Shown piece after piece: positions 38,657-47,797 of a stretch of 64,000 nucleotides of DNA. The stretch is taken from NCBI RefSeq assembly GCF_001425175.1, contig NZ_LMDV01000001.1:639453-703452 (forward strand), read 5' to 3'. The DNA is from Nocardioides sp. Root1257 (GTDB lineage Bacteria; Actinomycetota; Actinomycetes; Propionibacteriales; Nocardioidaceae). The number at the start of each line of letters is the position of its first letter. Positions within the stretch are counted from its first letter, which is position 1. Position numbers and translations under genes: made by a program. The notes below the pieces were generated by a model. It did no database searches, was not told the origin of the DNA, and saw only the letters and a list, made by a program, of their open reading frames with translations.

Positions 38657-39989
38657 CGAGCAGCTCCAGGACCCGGGGCGCGATCTCGGTGACGGTGCCG
38701 GCGCCGAGGGTCAGCACCAGGTCGCCGGGGCGCGCCCGTGAGACCAGCTCGCCGGCGACGTCGTCGAAGCCCGGCACGAACGCCACCCGGTCGGCGGGGA
38801 GCGGCACCGCGCCCGCGACCAGCGCGCCGGTCACGGCCGGGTCGGCGTCCTCGCGGGCCAGGTAGACGTCGAGCACCACGACCTCGTCGGCCGCTCCGAG
38901 CGCCACCCCCATCGCCTCGCCGAAGATCCGGGTCCGCGACACCAGGTGCGGCTGGAACGCGACGACGACCCGCCCGCTCCCCGCGACCGCGCGGGCGGCC
39001 GCCAGGTCGCCGGCGATCTCGGTCGGGTGGTGGGCGTAGCTGTCGTAGACGCGCACCCCGCCGGCCTCGCCCTTGCGCTCCATCCGGCGCTTGGTGCCGG
39101 TGTAGGACGCCAGCCCGCGGACCAGGTCCTGCTCGTCGAAGCCCAGCTCGCGCCCGGCGGCCAGCGCGGCCAGCGCGTCGGCGAGGTAGTGCTCCCCCGG
39201 CGACCAGAGCGTCACGTCGGCCAGCGCGCCCGGCTCGCGGGCGGAGACGGTCACGACGCGGCGCCCGGCCGCGCGATGCCGCTCGGCAAGCGCGGCGGCG
39301 CCGGGGTCGTCGCCGACGCAGACCAGGAAGCCCTCGGGGTCGAGGGTGTCGGCGAACTCGTCGAACGCCGCGACGTAGGCCTCCTCGGTCCCCCAGTTGT
39401 CGAGGTGGTCGGCCTCGACGTTGGTCACGATGGCGGCGTACGGCGCGTAGTGCAGGAAGGCGCCGTCGCTCTCGTCGGCCTCGGCCACGAACAGGTCGCC
39501 CGACCCGGCGGCCGCGTTGACGCCCGTCGCGGCCAGGTCGCCGCCGATGGCGTACGTCGGGTCCGCGCCCGCGGCCTGCAACGCGATCGTGAGCAGCGAC
39601 GTCGTGGTCGTCTTGCCGTGGGTGCCGGCGACGGCCACGACCCGGCGGTCGGCCATCAGCGCGGCGAGCGCGGCCGAGCGGGGCAGGATGCGCAGGCCCT
39701 GGCGCACCGCCTCGGCGTACTCCGGGTTGTCCTCGCGCACGGCGGTGGACACGACGACAGTGTCGACGTCGCGGACCTGCTCGGCGGCGTGCCCGAGGTG
39801 CACGGTCGCCCCGAGCTCGCGCAGCGCCTGCAGCGTCGGCGAGTCGGTGCCGTCGCTGCCGCTGACGGAGACGCCCCGGGCCAGCATGATCCGGGCGATG
39901 CCGGACAGGCCGGCTCCGCCGATGCCGACGAGGTGGACGCGGCCGAGCCGGTCGACCGGGAGGATCTCGGCGGGGACCGGCACCTTCAT
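38649..39989 (-). CDS. murC: UDP-N-acetylmuramate-L-alanine ligase
   Basis: A 446-residue Mur ligase that adds L-Ala to UDP-MurNAc. GIGGAGLSGIA is the Rossmann loop and GTHGKTTT (122-129) the ATP loop; ATNVEADHLD-type and YAHHPTEI motifs follow. I chose MKVPVPAEIL as the start, in an ATGA overlap with murG; an upstream extension is not homologous. Confidence 0.96.
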   Translation of the reverse strand: MKVPVPAEILPVDRLGRVHLVGIGGAGLSGIARIMLARGVSVSGSDGTDSPTLQALRELGATVHLGHAAEQVRDVDTVVVSTAVREDNPEYAEAVRQGLRILPRSAALAALMADRRVVAVAGTHGKTTTTSLLTIALQAAGADPTYAIGGDLAATGVNAAAGSGDLFVAEADESDGAFLHYAPYAAIVTNVEADHLDNWGTEEAYVAAFDEFADTLDPEGFLVCVGDDPGAAALAERHRAAGRRVVTVSAREPGALADVTLWSPGEHYLADALAALAAGRELGFDEQDLVRGLASYTGTKRRMERKGEAGGVRVYDSYAHHPTEIAGDLAAARAVAGSGRVVVAFQPHLVSRTRIFGEAMGVALGAADEVVVLDVYLAREDADPAVTGALVAGAVPLPADRVAFVPGFDDVAGELVSRARPGDLVLTLGAGTVTEIAPRVLELLGG

Positions 39990-41071
39990 CGGCGGGCCTC
40001 GAACACCATGCGCGCGAGCTTCTCGTCGGCGTCGCGGGGCACCAGTGCGGAGGCCGCGGCGCTCATCGCCGCGAGCCGGTCCGGGTCGGTGGCGAGCGCG
40101 GGGACGGTGCCGGCGATCCACTCGGGGCTCACGTCCGCGTCGGCGACCAGCAGGCCGCCTCCGGCGTCGACGACGGGGGCGGCGTTGCGCACCTGCTCGC
40201 CGTTGCCGATCGGCAGCGGCACGAAGACGGCCGGCAGGCCGACCGCCGCCGCCTCGGTGACGCTCGAGGCACCGGCCCGGCAGACCACCAGGTCGGCGGC
40301 GGCGTAGGCGAGGTCCATCCGGTCGACGAAGTTCACGACGACGTAGGGCACCTCGCCGGCGGCTTCGGGCGACGCCTCGCCCTGCGGGCCGACGACGTGG
40401 AGCACCTGCACGCCGGCCGCGGCGAGCGCGGCGGCGGCACCGGAGACGGACTGGTTAAGCTTGCGCGCGCCCTGGGAACCGCCGGTGACCAGCAGGGTCG
40501 GCCGGTCCGGGTCCAGGCCGAAGAACGCCCGGGCCTCCGCGCGCAGGGCGGCGCGATCGAGGCCGGAGATCATGGTGCGGATCGGGAGGCCGACGTACTC
40601 CGCCTTCGGCAGCGGGGTGTCCGGGAAGCTCACGGCGACCCGCTGCGCCACCCGGGCGCCGACCTTGTTGGCGAGGCCGGGCACGGCGTTCTGCTCGTGG
40701 ACGAGCAGCGGCAGCTTGCGCCGCCGGGCGGCGAGGTAGGCCGGCATCGAGACGTAGCCGCCGTACCCCACGACGACGTCGGGACGGACCCGGTCGAAGA
40801 CCGCGAGCGTCTCCTTCACGGCCGCGCGCAGCCGGACCGGCACCTTGACGAGGTCGGCGTTGGGCTTGCGCGGCAGTGGGACCGGCGGGATCAGCTCGAG
40901 CGGGTAGCCCGCCTCCGGGACCACCCTGTTCTCGAGCCCGCGGGGCGTGCCGAGACAGGTGATCTCGACCTCGATGCCGAGGTCGGGTGCGAGCCGACGG
41001 ATCGCGTCGGCGGTGGCGAGCAGGGGCGAGGTGTGGCCGGCGGTGCCACCGCCGGCGAGGAGAACGCGCAT
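39986..41071 (-). CDS. murG: UDP-GlcNAc:lipid I N-acetylglucosaminyltransferase
   Basis: A 361-residue GT28 enzyme that makes lipid II at the inner face of the membrane. MRVLLAGGGTAGHTSPLLA is the first glycine loop; GGSQGARKLNQSV and CRAGASSVTEAAAVGLPAVFVPLP are the donor-binding parts. I chose the ATG at MRVLLAGG; TTG and GTG codons just upstream are alternatives. Confidence 0.96.
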   Translation of the reverse strand: MRVLLAGGGTAGHTSPLLATADAIRRLAPDLGIEVEITCLGTPRGLENRVVPEAGYPLELIPPVPLPRKPNADLVKVPVRLRAAVKETLAVFDRVRPDVVVGYGGYVSMPAYLAARRRKLPLLVHEQNAVPGLANKVGARVAQRVAVSFPDTPLPKAEYVGLPIRTMISGLDRAALRAEARAFFGLDPDRPTLLVTGGSQGARKLNQSVSGAAAALAAAGVQVLHVVGPQGEASPEAAGEVPYVVVNFVDRMDLAYAAADLVVCRAGASSVTEAAAVGLPAVFVPLPIGNGEQVRNAAPVVDAGGGLLVADADVSPEWIAGTVPALATDPDRLAAMSAAASALVPRDADEKLARMVFEARR

Positions 41072-41094
41072 CACGGCCAAGTTTATGTACGGCC

Positions 41095-42348
41095 CTAGTG
41101 AGAGGCGCGACCGGCCGAGAGACCGGCCGACCGGGCCTTCTTGCGTTGGGCCAGTGCCCGGGCCGCCTCCGGCTCACGGCGCGCGAACCCGATCAGCAGC
41201 CCGAGGGCGACCAGGGACGGCACCAGTGCGGAGCCGCCGTAGGAGACGAGCGGGAGCGGGATGCCGATGACCGGGAGCAGCGCGAGGACCATGCCGACGT
41301 TGATGATCATCTGGCCGAGCAGCCACACGACGATGCCGAAGGTCAGGTAGCGCACGAACGGGTCGGCGGTGTGGCTGGCGACCCGGACCGCGGCGTACGC
41401 GATCGTGAGGAAGAGGCCGATCACGAGCAGCGTGCCGACCAGCCCGAGCTCCTCGCCGAGCACCGCGAAGATGAAGTCGGTGTGGGCCTCGGGCAGGGTG
41501 CCCCACTTCTCGCGGCTGGCGCCGATGCCCTCGCCGAACCACCCGCCGGAGGCGAGCGCGTAGAGGCCGTGCGCGGGCTGCCAGCCGGTGTGGTGGAAGT
41601 CCTTGAAGGGGTCGGTGAAGGTGGTGAGCCGGTCGAGCCGGTGCTGGCTGGTGGTCGCCAGGTAGAGCGCGATCACGCCGCTGACCAGGATCGAGATCGT
41701 GAACAGCCGGGCGGGCGCACCGACGACCCAGAGCATCGCGAGCAGGATGGCGAAGAGCACCAGCGCGGTGCCGAGGTCCTTGCCGAGCATGACGAGCAGG
41801 ATCACCACGCCGATGCCGAGCACCACCGGGAAGATCAGCTCGTGCAGGTTGCCGAGCCGCTTCTCCTTGCGGGCGTAGATGTGCGCGGCCCACAGCACGA
41901 TCGCGAGCTTGGCGATCTCGGCCGGCTGGATCACGAAGGGGCCGAGGCCGAGCCAGTTCTGGTTGCCGTTGACCTCGACGCCGAGGCCCGGCACGCGCAC
42001 CAGGGCGAGCAGCACGATCGCCACGAGCAGGGCCGGCCAGGCGAACCGGCGCACGACGCCCAGCGGCAGCCGCGAGGCGACCCAGGCGCACGGGATGCCG
42101 ATCGCGACCCACATCAGCTGGCGGGTGACGACGGCGTACGAGTTGCCGTCGTTCTGCTGGTAGGAGTACACGCTCGAGGCGCTGAGCACCATGATCAGGC
42201 CGATGGTGAGCAGCAGCGCGGAGGCGCCGAGCAGCAGGTAGTACGCCGTGAGCGGGCGATCCAGCGCCTCACGGGCCGAGCGGGACCAGCTCAGGACCGA
42301 CGGGCCGCGGCGGGCGGTCAGGTCGTCGTCGGGGCTCGCGGTGGTCAT
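41095..42348 (-). CDS. ftsW: Lipid II polymerase/flippase family protein FtsW
   Basis: A 417-residue SEDS glycosyltransferase with ten membrane helices that works with FtsI at the septum. GNQNWLGLGPFVIQPAEIAKLA, FSQHRL-like loop residues and GKDLGTALV and LPLVSYGGSAL are typical. The catalytic Asp region lies in the large extracellular loop. AGGAGGGGAG precedes the ATG. It lies between murD and murG. Confidence 0.95.
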   Translation of the reverse strand: MTTASPDDDLTARRGPSVLSWSRSAREALDRPLTAYYLLLGASALLLTIGLIMVLSASSVYSYQQNDGNSYAVVTRQLMWVAIGIPCAWVASRLPLGVVRRFAWPALLVAIVLLALVRVPGLGVEVNGNQNWLGLGPFVIQPAEIAKLAIVLWAAHIYARKEKRLGNLHELIFPVVLGIGVVILLVMLGKDLGTALVLFAILLAMLWVVGAPARLFTISILVSGVIALYLATTSQHRLDRLTTFTDPFKDFHHTGWQPAHGLYALASGGWFGEGIGASREKWGTLPEAHTDFIFAVLGEELGLVGTLLVIGLFLTIAYAAVRVASHTADPFVRYLTFGIVVWLLGQMIINVGMVLALLPVIGIPLPLVSYGGSALVPSLVALGLLIGFARREPEAARALAQRKKARSAGLSAGRASH

Positions 42349-42371
42349 CGCGCTCCCCTCCTGCCTGGGCG

Positions 42372-43838
42372 TTACAGCCTGCGTCGTACGGCGTCCGCGA
42401 ACGCGTCGCCGCGCTCGGCGTAGTTGGTGAACATGTCCATGGACGCGCATCCGGGAGCCAGCAGGACCGTGTCGCCGGGTCGGGCCAACTCGGCCGCGGC
42501 CTCCACGACACGCGCCATGGCATGCCCACCATCTACAGGCTCAGTCTCGTCGCCGCCGACCACGATGACGGGCACATCGGGGGCGTGTCGCGAAAGCGCG
42601 TCGGCGATGACGTCGCGGTCGCGACCGATCAGGATCGCGGCCCGCAGGCGGCGTCCGGCCGTCTGCACCAGCTCGTCGAAGCGGGCGCCCTTGGCGAGGC
42701 CGCCGGCCACCCAGACGACCGAGTCGTAGGCGAGCAGCGAGGACTGCGCGGCGTGCGGGTTGGTGGCCTTGGAGTCGTCGACCCAGGTGACGCCGTCGCG
42801 CTCCCCCACGACCGCGATCCGGTGGCCGTCGGGACGGAACGCCCGCAACCCGTCGCGCACGGCGGCCTGCGAGACGCCGTGCGAGCGCGCCAGGGCTGCC
42901 GCGGCGAGGGCGTTCGCCACGACGTGGGGTGCGGCCCCTCCTGGATTGTTGAGTGCGAGGTCGGAGATCGTGCACAGCTCGGCGGCGCTGCTGTCGCGCT
43001 GCTCGATGAACGCGCGGTCGGCGAGGATGTCCTCGACCAGGCCGACCATCCCGACGCTGGGCATGCCGAGCGTGAAGCCCACCGCTCGCGCGCCCTCGAC
43101 GACATCGGCCTCGCGGACCAGTCGCTCCGTCTCGGGGTCGGCGACGTTGTAGACGCAGGCGCGCTGCACCCGCTCGTAGATGCGGCCCTTGTCGGCCGCG
43201 TAGTCGGCCATGGACGAGTACCAGTCGAGGTGGTCCTCAGCGACGTTGAGCACAGCCGCGGACTGGGCGCTCATCGAGTCGGTGTAGTGGAGCTGGAAGC
43301 TCGAGAGCTCGACGGCGAGCACGTCGTAGGGCTCCGGGTCCATCACGGCCTCGACGATCGGGAGCCCCACGTTGCCGACCGCGATGCTGCGCAGGCCTGC
43401 AGCGCGCAGGATCGAGTCGAGCATCTGCACGGTCGTCGTCTTGCCGTTGGTGCCGGTCACGCAGAGCCACGGGGTGTCGTGCTCGGGGTCGCGCAGCCGC
43501 CAGGCGAGCTCGACCTCGCCCCAGACCGGGATCCCGCGTGCGGTCGCCTGCGCGAGCAGCGGCGCGGTCGGCTTCCAGCCGGGCGAGGTGACCAGCACGT
43601 CGACGCCGTCGGGCAGCGTGGCGGTCGCGCCCTCGCCGAGGCGTACGTCGGCGCCCAGCACCTCGAGGAGCTCGGCCTTCTCGGGTCGGTCGCCGGCCTC
43701 GGACTCGTCGAGTGCGACGACGCTCGCGCCGAGGTGGTTGAGGTTGTCGGCGGCCGCGAACCCGGACACGCCGAGGCCCGCGACGACCGCGCGGACCCCC
43801 TCCCAGGAGTCGTGGCGCCCGAGGTTGCTGGCGTCCAC
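42372..43838 (-). CDS. murD: UDP-N-acetylmuramoyl-L-alanine-D-glutamate ligase
   Basis: A 488-residue Mur ligase that adds D-Glu. GTNGKTT (129-135) is the ATP loop; AEDHLDWYSS and VDDSKATNPHAA are the other signatures. It starts with GTG that shares one base with the TAG stop of mraY (TAGTG). Confidence 0.96.
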   Translation of the reverse strand: MDASNLGRHDSWEGVRAVVAGLGVSGFAAADNLNHLGASVVALDESEAGDRPEKAELLEVLGADVRLGEGATATLPDGVDVLVTSPGWKPTAPLLAQATARGIPVWGEVELAWRLRDPEHDTPWLCVTGTNGKTTTVQMLDSILRAAGLRSIAVGNVGLPIVEAVMDPEPYDVLAVELSSFQLHYTDSMSAQSAAVLNVAEDHLDWYSSMADYAADKGRIYERVQRACVYNVADPETERLVREADVVEGARAVGFTLGMPSVGMVGLVEDILADRAFIEQRDSSAAELCTISDLALNNPGGAAPHVVANALAAAALARSHGVSQAAVRDGLRAFRPDGHRIAVVGERDGVTWVDDSKATNPHAAQSSLLAYDSVVWVAGGLAKGARFDELVQTAGRRLRAAILIGRDRDVIADALSRHAPDVPVIVVGGDETEPVDGGHAMARVVEAAAELARPGDTVLLAPGCASMDMFTNYAERGDAFADAVRRRL

Positions 43839-44926
43839 TACAGCCTCGCCACCCACTCGGCGTAGAAGATGCCGAGCCCACCCGCGACGCAGAGCCCGGT
43901 GATGATCCAGAAGCGGATCACCACAGTGATCTGCTCCCAGCCGAGCATCTCGAAGTGGTGGTGGATCGGCGTCATCCGGAAGACCCGGCGGCCGGTGCCG
44001 GTCAGCCGCTTGGTGACCTTGAAGGTGCCGACCTGGATGATGACCGAGACGGTCTCGAGGACGAACAGTCCGCCCAGCACCACGAGGAGCAGCTCGGTGC
44101 GGGTCAGGATCGCGAGCCCCGCCAGCGCCGCGCCCAGCGAGAGCGAGCCGGTGTCGCCCATGAAGATCGCGGCCGGCGAGGCGTTCCACCACAGGAAGCC
44201 GAAGCACGCGCCCGTGAGCGCGGCGGAGACGATCGCGAGGTCGAGCGGATCTCGGACGTCGTAGCAGAGCGGCGTCGTCGGGTCGGCGCCACAGAACTGG
44301 TTGCTCTGCCAGATGTTCACGATCATGTACGCCGCGAACACCATGGTGGAGGCGCCTGCGGCGAGCCCGTCGAGGCCGTCGGCGAGGTTCACGCCGTTGC
44401 TGGTGCCGACGATGATCAGCCAGAACAGCAGCACGGCCAGCACCGTGGGCAGGGCGAGCCAGCTGATGTCGCGCAGGAACGAGATCTTCTCGGAGGCCGG
44501 CGTGACGCCGTTCTCGTCCTCGAGCCACGGCGACAGTGCGAGCGCACCGAAGATCAGGGCGACCAGGGTCTGGCCGATCATCTTCGCCTTGCTGCGCAGG
44601 CCCAGGCTGCGCTGCTTGGAGATCTTGATGTAGTCGTCGAGGAAGCCGACCAGCCCCATGCCGACGAAGAGGAAGAGCAGCAGCAGCGCGGACGCCGATG
44701 GCGGGGTTCCGGTGATCAGCAAGGCAGAGAAGTAGCCCCCGACGGTCGCCAGGATGATGACGACCCCGCCCATCGTGGGCGTGCCGCGCTTGGTGTGGTG
44801 GGTGGTGGGTCCGTCGTCGCGGATCTCCTGGCCGTAGCCCCACCTCGTGAAGAGGCTGATCGCGCCGCGGGTGCCGAGCAGCGAGATGAGCAGGGCCAGG
44901 CCGCCCCCGAAGAGAATCGCTCTCAT
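43838..44926 (-). CDS. mraY: Phospho-N-acetylmuramoyl-pentapeptide transferase
   Basis: A 362-residue polytopic enzyme that transfers phospho-MurNAc-pentapeptide to undecaprenyl phosphate, giving lipid I. GFLDDYIKISK, NLADGLDGLA and MTPIHHHFE carry the catalytic Asp and His motifs, in about ten helices. ATGA overlap with murF. Confidence 0.97.
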   Translation of the reverse strand: MRAILFGGGLALLISLLGTRGAISLFTRWGYGQEIRDDGPTTHHTKRGTPTMGGVVIILATVGGYFSALLITGTPPSASALLLLFLFVGMGLVGFLDDYIKISKQRSLGLRSKAKMIGQTLVALIFGALALSPWLEDENGVTPASEKISFLRDISWLALPTVLAVLLFWLIIVGTSNGVNLADGLDGLAAGASTMVFAAYMIVNIWQSNQFCGADPTTPLCYDVRDPLDLAIVSAALTGACFGFLWWNASPAAIFMGDTGSLSLGAALAGLAILTRTELLLVVLGGLFVLETVSVIIQVGTFKVTKRLTGTGRRVFRMTPIHHHFEMLGWEQITVVIRFWIITGLCVAGGLGIFYAEWVARL

Positions 44927-46287
44927 GGCGTGCTGGTCCCTCCCTCCGGTTCTTGGGCGAGCAGCTGCTCCGCGATCACCCACAACGCGACGCCGTTCGA
45001 CGCCTTGACGAGGACGACGTCCCCGGCCGCGACATTCTCGCGTACCCAGGCCAGTGCCTCGTCACGCCCCGCCGTGAGGATCGCCTCACCGTGCCCGTCT
45101 GCGATCCCGGAGGCGGCCTCGCCGACCACGACGACCACGTCGATGCCGAGCCGGGTGGCGGCCTCGCCGACCTCCACGTGCCCGGCGTGCGCGCTCTCGC
45201 CGAGCTCGCGCATCTCGCCGAGGACCGCGACGGTACGACGTCCGCGCCGCCGTCCGATCACCGCGAGGGCCTCCAGCGCGGCCGTGGTCGAGGCGGGGTT
45301 GGCGTTGTAGGAGTCGTCGATCACGACGAGGCCGTCGGCGCGCTCGTGCAGCGCCATCCGGTGTGGCGAGGAGCCCCCGGCGGCGCTCAGCGCGGTGGCG
45401 ATCTCGGCCAGCGGCATCCCGACGGCGATCGCCATCGCGGCGGCGGCCAGCGCGTTCTCGACCTGGTGGGCGCCGGAGTGGCGCAGCGCGACCGGGTGCC
45501 ACTCCCCGGCGTGGCCGAGCTCGAACGAGGGCCGGTCGAGGTCGTCGACCTCGACGGCCCTGGCGGCCACGTCGCCACCCGCGGAGAAGGTGAGCACGCG
45601 GGCGTTCGTGCGCGGCGCCATGGCCGCGACCAGCGGGTCGGCGGCGTTCAGGACGGCCGTGCCGTCGGCGGGCAGCGCCTCGACGATCTCGCCCTTGGCC
45701 TGCGCGATCGCCTCGCGAGAGCCGAACTCGCCGATGTGCGCGGTCCCGACGTTGATCACGGCCGCGACGTGCGGCGGCGCGATCTCGCAGAGGTACGCGA
45801 TGTGTCCGACGCCGCGGGCTCCCATCTCGACCACGAGGTGACGGGTCGAGGCGTCGGCGGCCAGCACGGTCAGGGGGACGCCGATCTCGTTGTTGTGGTT
45901 GCCCGCCGTCGCCACCGTCGGACCGGCGGCGGCCAGCACCTGGGCCAGGTAGTCCTTGGTGCCGGTCTTGCCCTGCGAGCCGGTCAGCGCGAGCACGGTG
46001 AGGTCGAGCCGGTCGACGACGTGGCGCGCGAGACGACCGAGCGCGACGACGGGGTCCGCGACCACGACCGTCGGAGCGGTCGTGGGGCGGCTGCCCAGCA
46101 CGGCGTGCGCCCCCTCCGCGTAGTCGTGGCCGTCGACCCGCTCGCCGACCACCGCGACGAACAGGCCGCCGTCGACGGCCGCGCGGGTGTCGACGTACGC
46201 CGGTCCGGTCACCACGACCTCGGCGGCCCCATCGGCGACCGTGCCGCCCACGACGTCCGCGATCTCCCGCAGGGTCATCGCCATCAT
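44923..46287 (-). CDS. murF: UDP-MurNAc-tripeptide-D-alanyl-D-alanine ligase
   Basis: A 454-residue Mur ligase that adds the D-Ala-D-Ala dipeptide. GSQGKTGTKD (103-112) is the ATP loop; GAHQVENALAAAAMA and VIDDSYNANPAS are typical. The start ATG overlaps the murE stop; two further in-frame ATGs lie within four codons. Confidence 0.96.
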   Translation of the reverse strand: MMAMTLREIADVVGGTVADGAAEVVVTGPAYVDTRAAVDGGLFVAVVGERVDGHDYAEGAHAVLGSRPTTAPTVVVADPVVALGRLARHVVDRLDLTVLALTGSQGKTGTKDYLAQVLAAAGPTVATAGNHNNEIGVPLTVLAADASTRHLVVEMGARGVGHIAYLCEIAPPHVAAVINVGTAHIGEFGSREAIAQAKGEIVEALPADGTAVLNAADPLVAAMAPRTNARVLTFSAGGDVAARAVEVDDLDRPSFELGHAGEWHPVALRHSGAHQVENALAAAAMAIAVGMPLAEIATALSAAGGSSPHRMALHERADGLVVIDDSYNANPASTTAALEALAVIGRRRGRRTVAVLGEMRELGESAHAGHVEVGEAATRLGIDVVVVVGEAASGIADGHGEAILTAGRDEALAWVRENVAAGDVVLVKASNGVALWVIAEQLLAQEPEGGTSTP

Positions 46288-47774
46288 GTGAGCGCCTCGC
46301 GCACGACCTCGCGGTCGTCGAAGGGGTGCACCACGCCGTTGATCTCCTGCCCTGTCTCGTGTCCCTTGCCGGCGACCAGCACGATGTCGCCGGGGGCCGC
46401 GCGCCGCAGCGCCTCGTGGATGGCCGCGCGCCGGTCCCCGATCTCCACGACGTCCGCCGCCGGATGGGTGATGCCGGCGAGCATCGCCGCGCGGATGTCG
46501 GCCGGGTCCTCGGTGCGCGGGTTGTCGTCGGTGACGACGAGGACGTCGGCCAGCCGGGCGGCGATCTCGGCCATGATCGGGCGCTTGCCCGGGTCCCGGT
46601 CACCGCCGGCGCCGAGCACCACGATCACCTGTCCCTCGGTCAGCGGGCGCAGAGTCTGGATGGCCGCGGCGACCGCGTCGGGCTTGTGGGCGTAGTCGAC
46701 GACGACCACGAACTCCTGGCCGGCGTCCACCCGCTCGAGGCGACCGGGGACTCCCCCGCCGGCCGCGATGCCGGCGGCCACGGCGGCAGTGTCCAGGCCC
46801 GCCTCGCCGGCGGCGGCGACCGCGGCCAGCGTGTTGGACACGTTGAAGTCGCCGGGCAGCGGGCACCCGGCACTGATCCGGGCCCCCGTGGGGGTGGTGA
46901 TCACGAACGTCGAGCCCTCGGCCGTCAGCTCTACGTCGGAGGCACGCCAGTCGGCGTCGGCGCCCTGCGCGGAGAACGTCCTCATCGGGATCGTCGCCCG
47001 CTCCATCAGCAGGCGGCCGTGCTCGTCGTCGACGTTGGTGAGACCGACCCGGGCGCGCTCGGGGGTGAAGAGCGAGGCCTTGGCGTCGAAGTAGTCGTCC
47101 ACGTCGCGGTGGAAGTCGAGGTGGTCGCGGCCGAGGTTGAGGAAGACGGCGACGTCGAACACGACGCCGTCGACCCGGCCCATCACCAGGGCGTGGCTGG
47201 AGACCTCCATCGCGCACACGGCCACGTCGCGCTCGCGCATCATCGCGAACAGCCCGTGGAGGTCCGGCGCCTCCGGGGTCGTCAGGGTCGTCTTCACGTC
47301 CTCGCCGGCCACCCGGGTGCCGACGGTCCCGATGACGGCGGCGCGGACGCCGGCCTGCTCGAGCCCGCTCTCGGCGAGCCGGGTCGTGGTGGTCTTGCCC
47401 TGGGTCCCGGTGACGCCGATCATCCGCATCCCGGTCGCCGGCTCGCCGTACACGCGGGCGGCGAGGCGGCCGAGCACGGCGCGGGGGTGGTCGACGACCA
47501 GGACGGGCACGTCCACCGCGGTCTCCGCCCCGGCGGGGTCGGTCAGGACGGCCACGGCACCCGCGTCGAGCGCGGCGGCGACGAAGTCCATGCCGTGAGC
47601 GCGGGCGCCCGGCAGCGCGGCGTACAGGTCACCCGGCCGGATCCGCTGCGAGGACAGCGAGACGCCCGTGACGTCGCCGTCAGCGGCGCCGATGACGTCC
47701 GCCCGGAGCCACTGCGCGAGTGTCTCGAGCGGCGTCCGCAGCGGGTGCCGGGGCCGGGTGGAGTCGCTCACCAC
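46284..47774 (-). CDS. murE: UDP-MurNAc-L-Ala-D-Glu:diaminopimelate ligase
   Basis: A 496-residue Mur ligase. GTQGKTTT (123-130) binds ATP. The motif DNPR (VTDDNPRTEDPADIR, near 415) marks enzymes that add diaminopimelate rather than lysine; the stereoisomer (LL or meso) cannot be told from the motif. Two adjacent GTG codons are possible starts. Confidence 0.96.
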   Translation of the reverse strand: MVSDSTRPRHPLRTPLETLAQWLRADVIGAADGDVTGVSLSSQRIRPGDLYAALPGARAHGMDFVAAALDAGAVAVLTDPAGAETAVDVPVLVVDHPRAVLGRLAARVYGEPATGMRMIGVTGTQGKTTTTRLAESGLEQAGVRAAVIGTVGTRVAGEDVKTTLTTPEAPDLHGLFAMMRERDVAVCAMEVSSHALVMGRVDGVVFDVAVFLNLGRDHLDFHRDVDDYFDAKASLFTPERARVGLTNVDDEHGRLLMERATIPMRTFSAQGADADWRASDVELTAEGSTFVITTPTGARISAGCPLPGDFNVSNTLAAVAAAGEAGLDTAAVAAGIAAGGGVPGRLERVDAGQEFVVVVDYAHKPDAVAAAIQTLRPLTEGQVIVVLGAGGDRDPGKRPIMAEIAARLADVLVVTDDNPRTEDPADIRAAMLAGITHPAADVVEIGDRRAAIHEALRRAAPGDIVLVAGKGHETGQEINGVVHPFDDREVVREALT

Positions 47775-47797
47775 GTGAACCTATCGTTGTGCGGCGC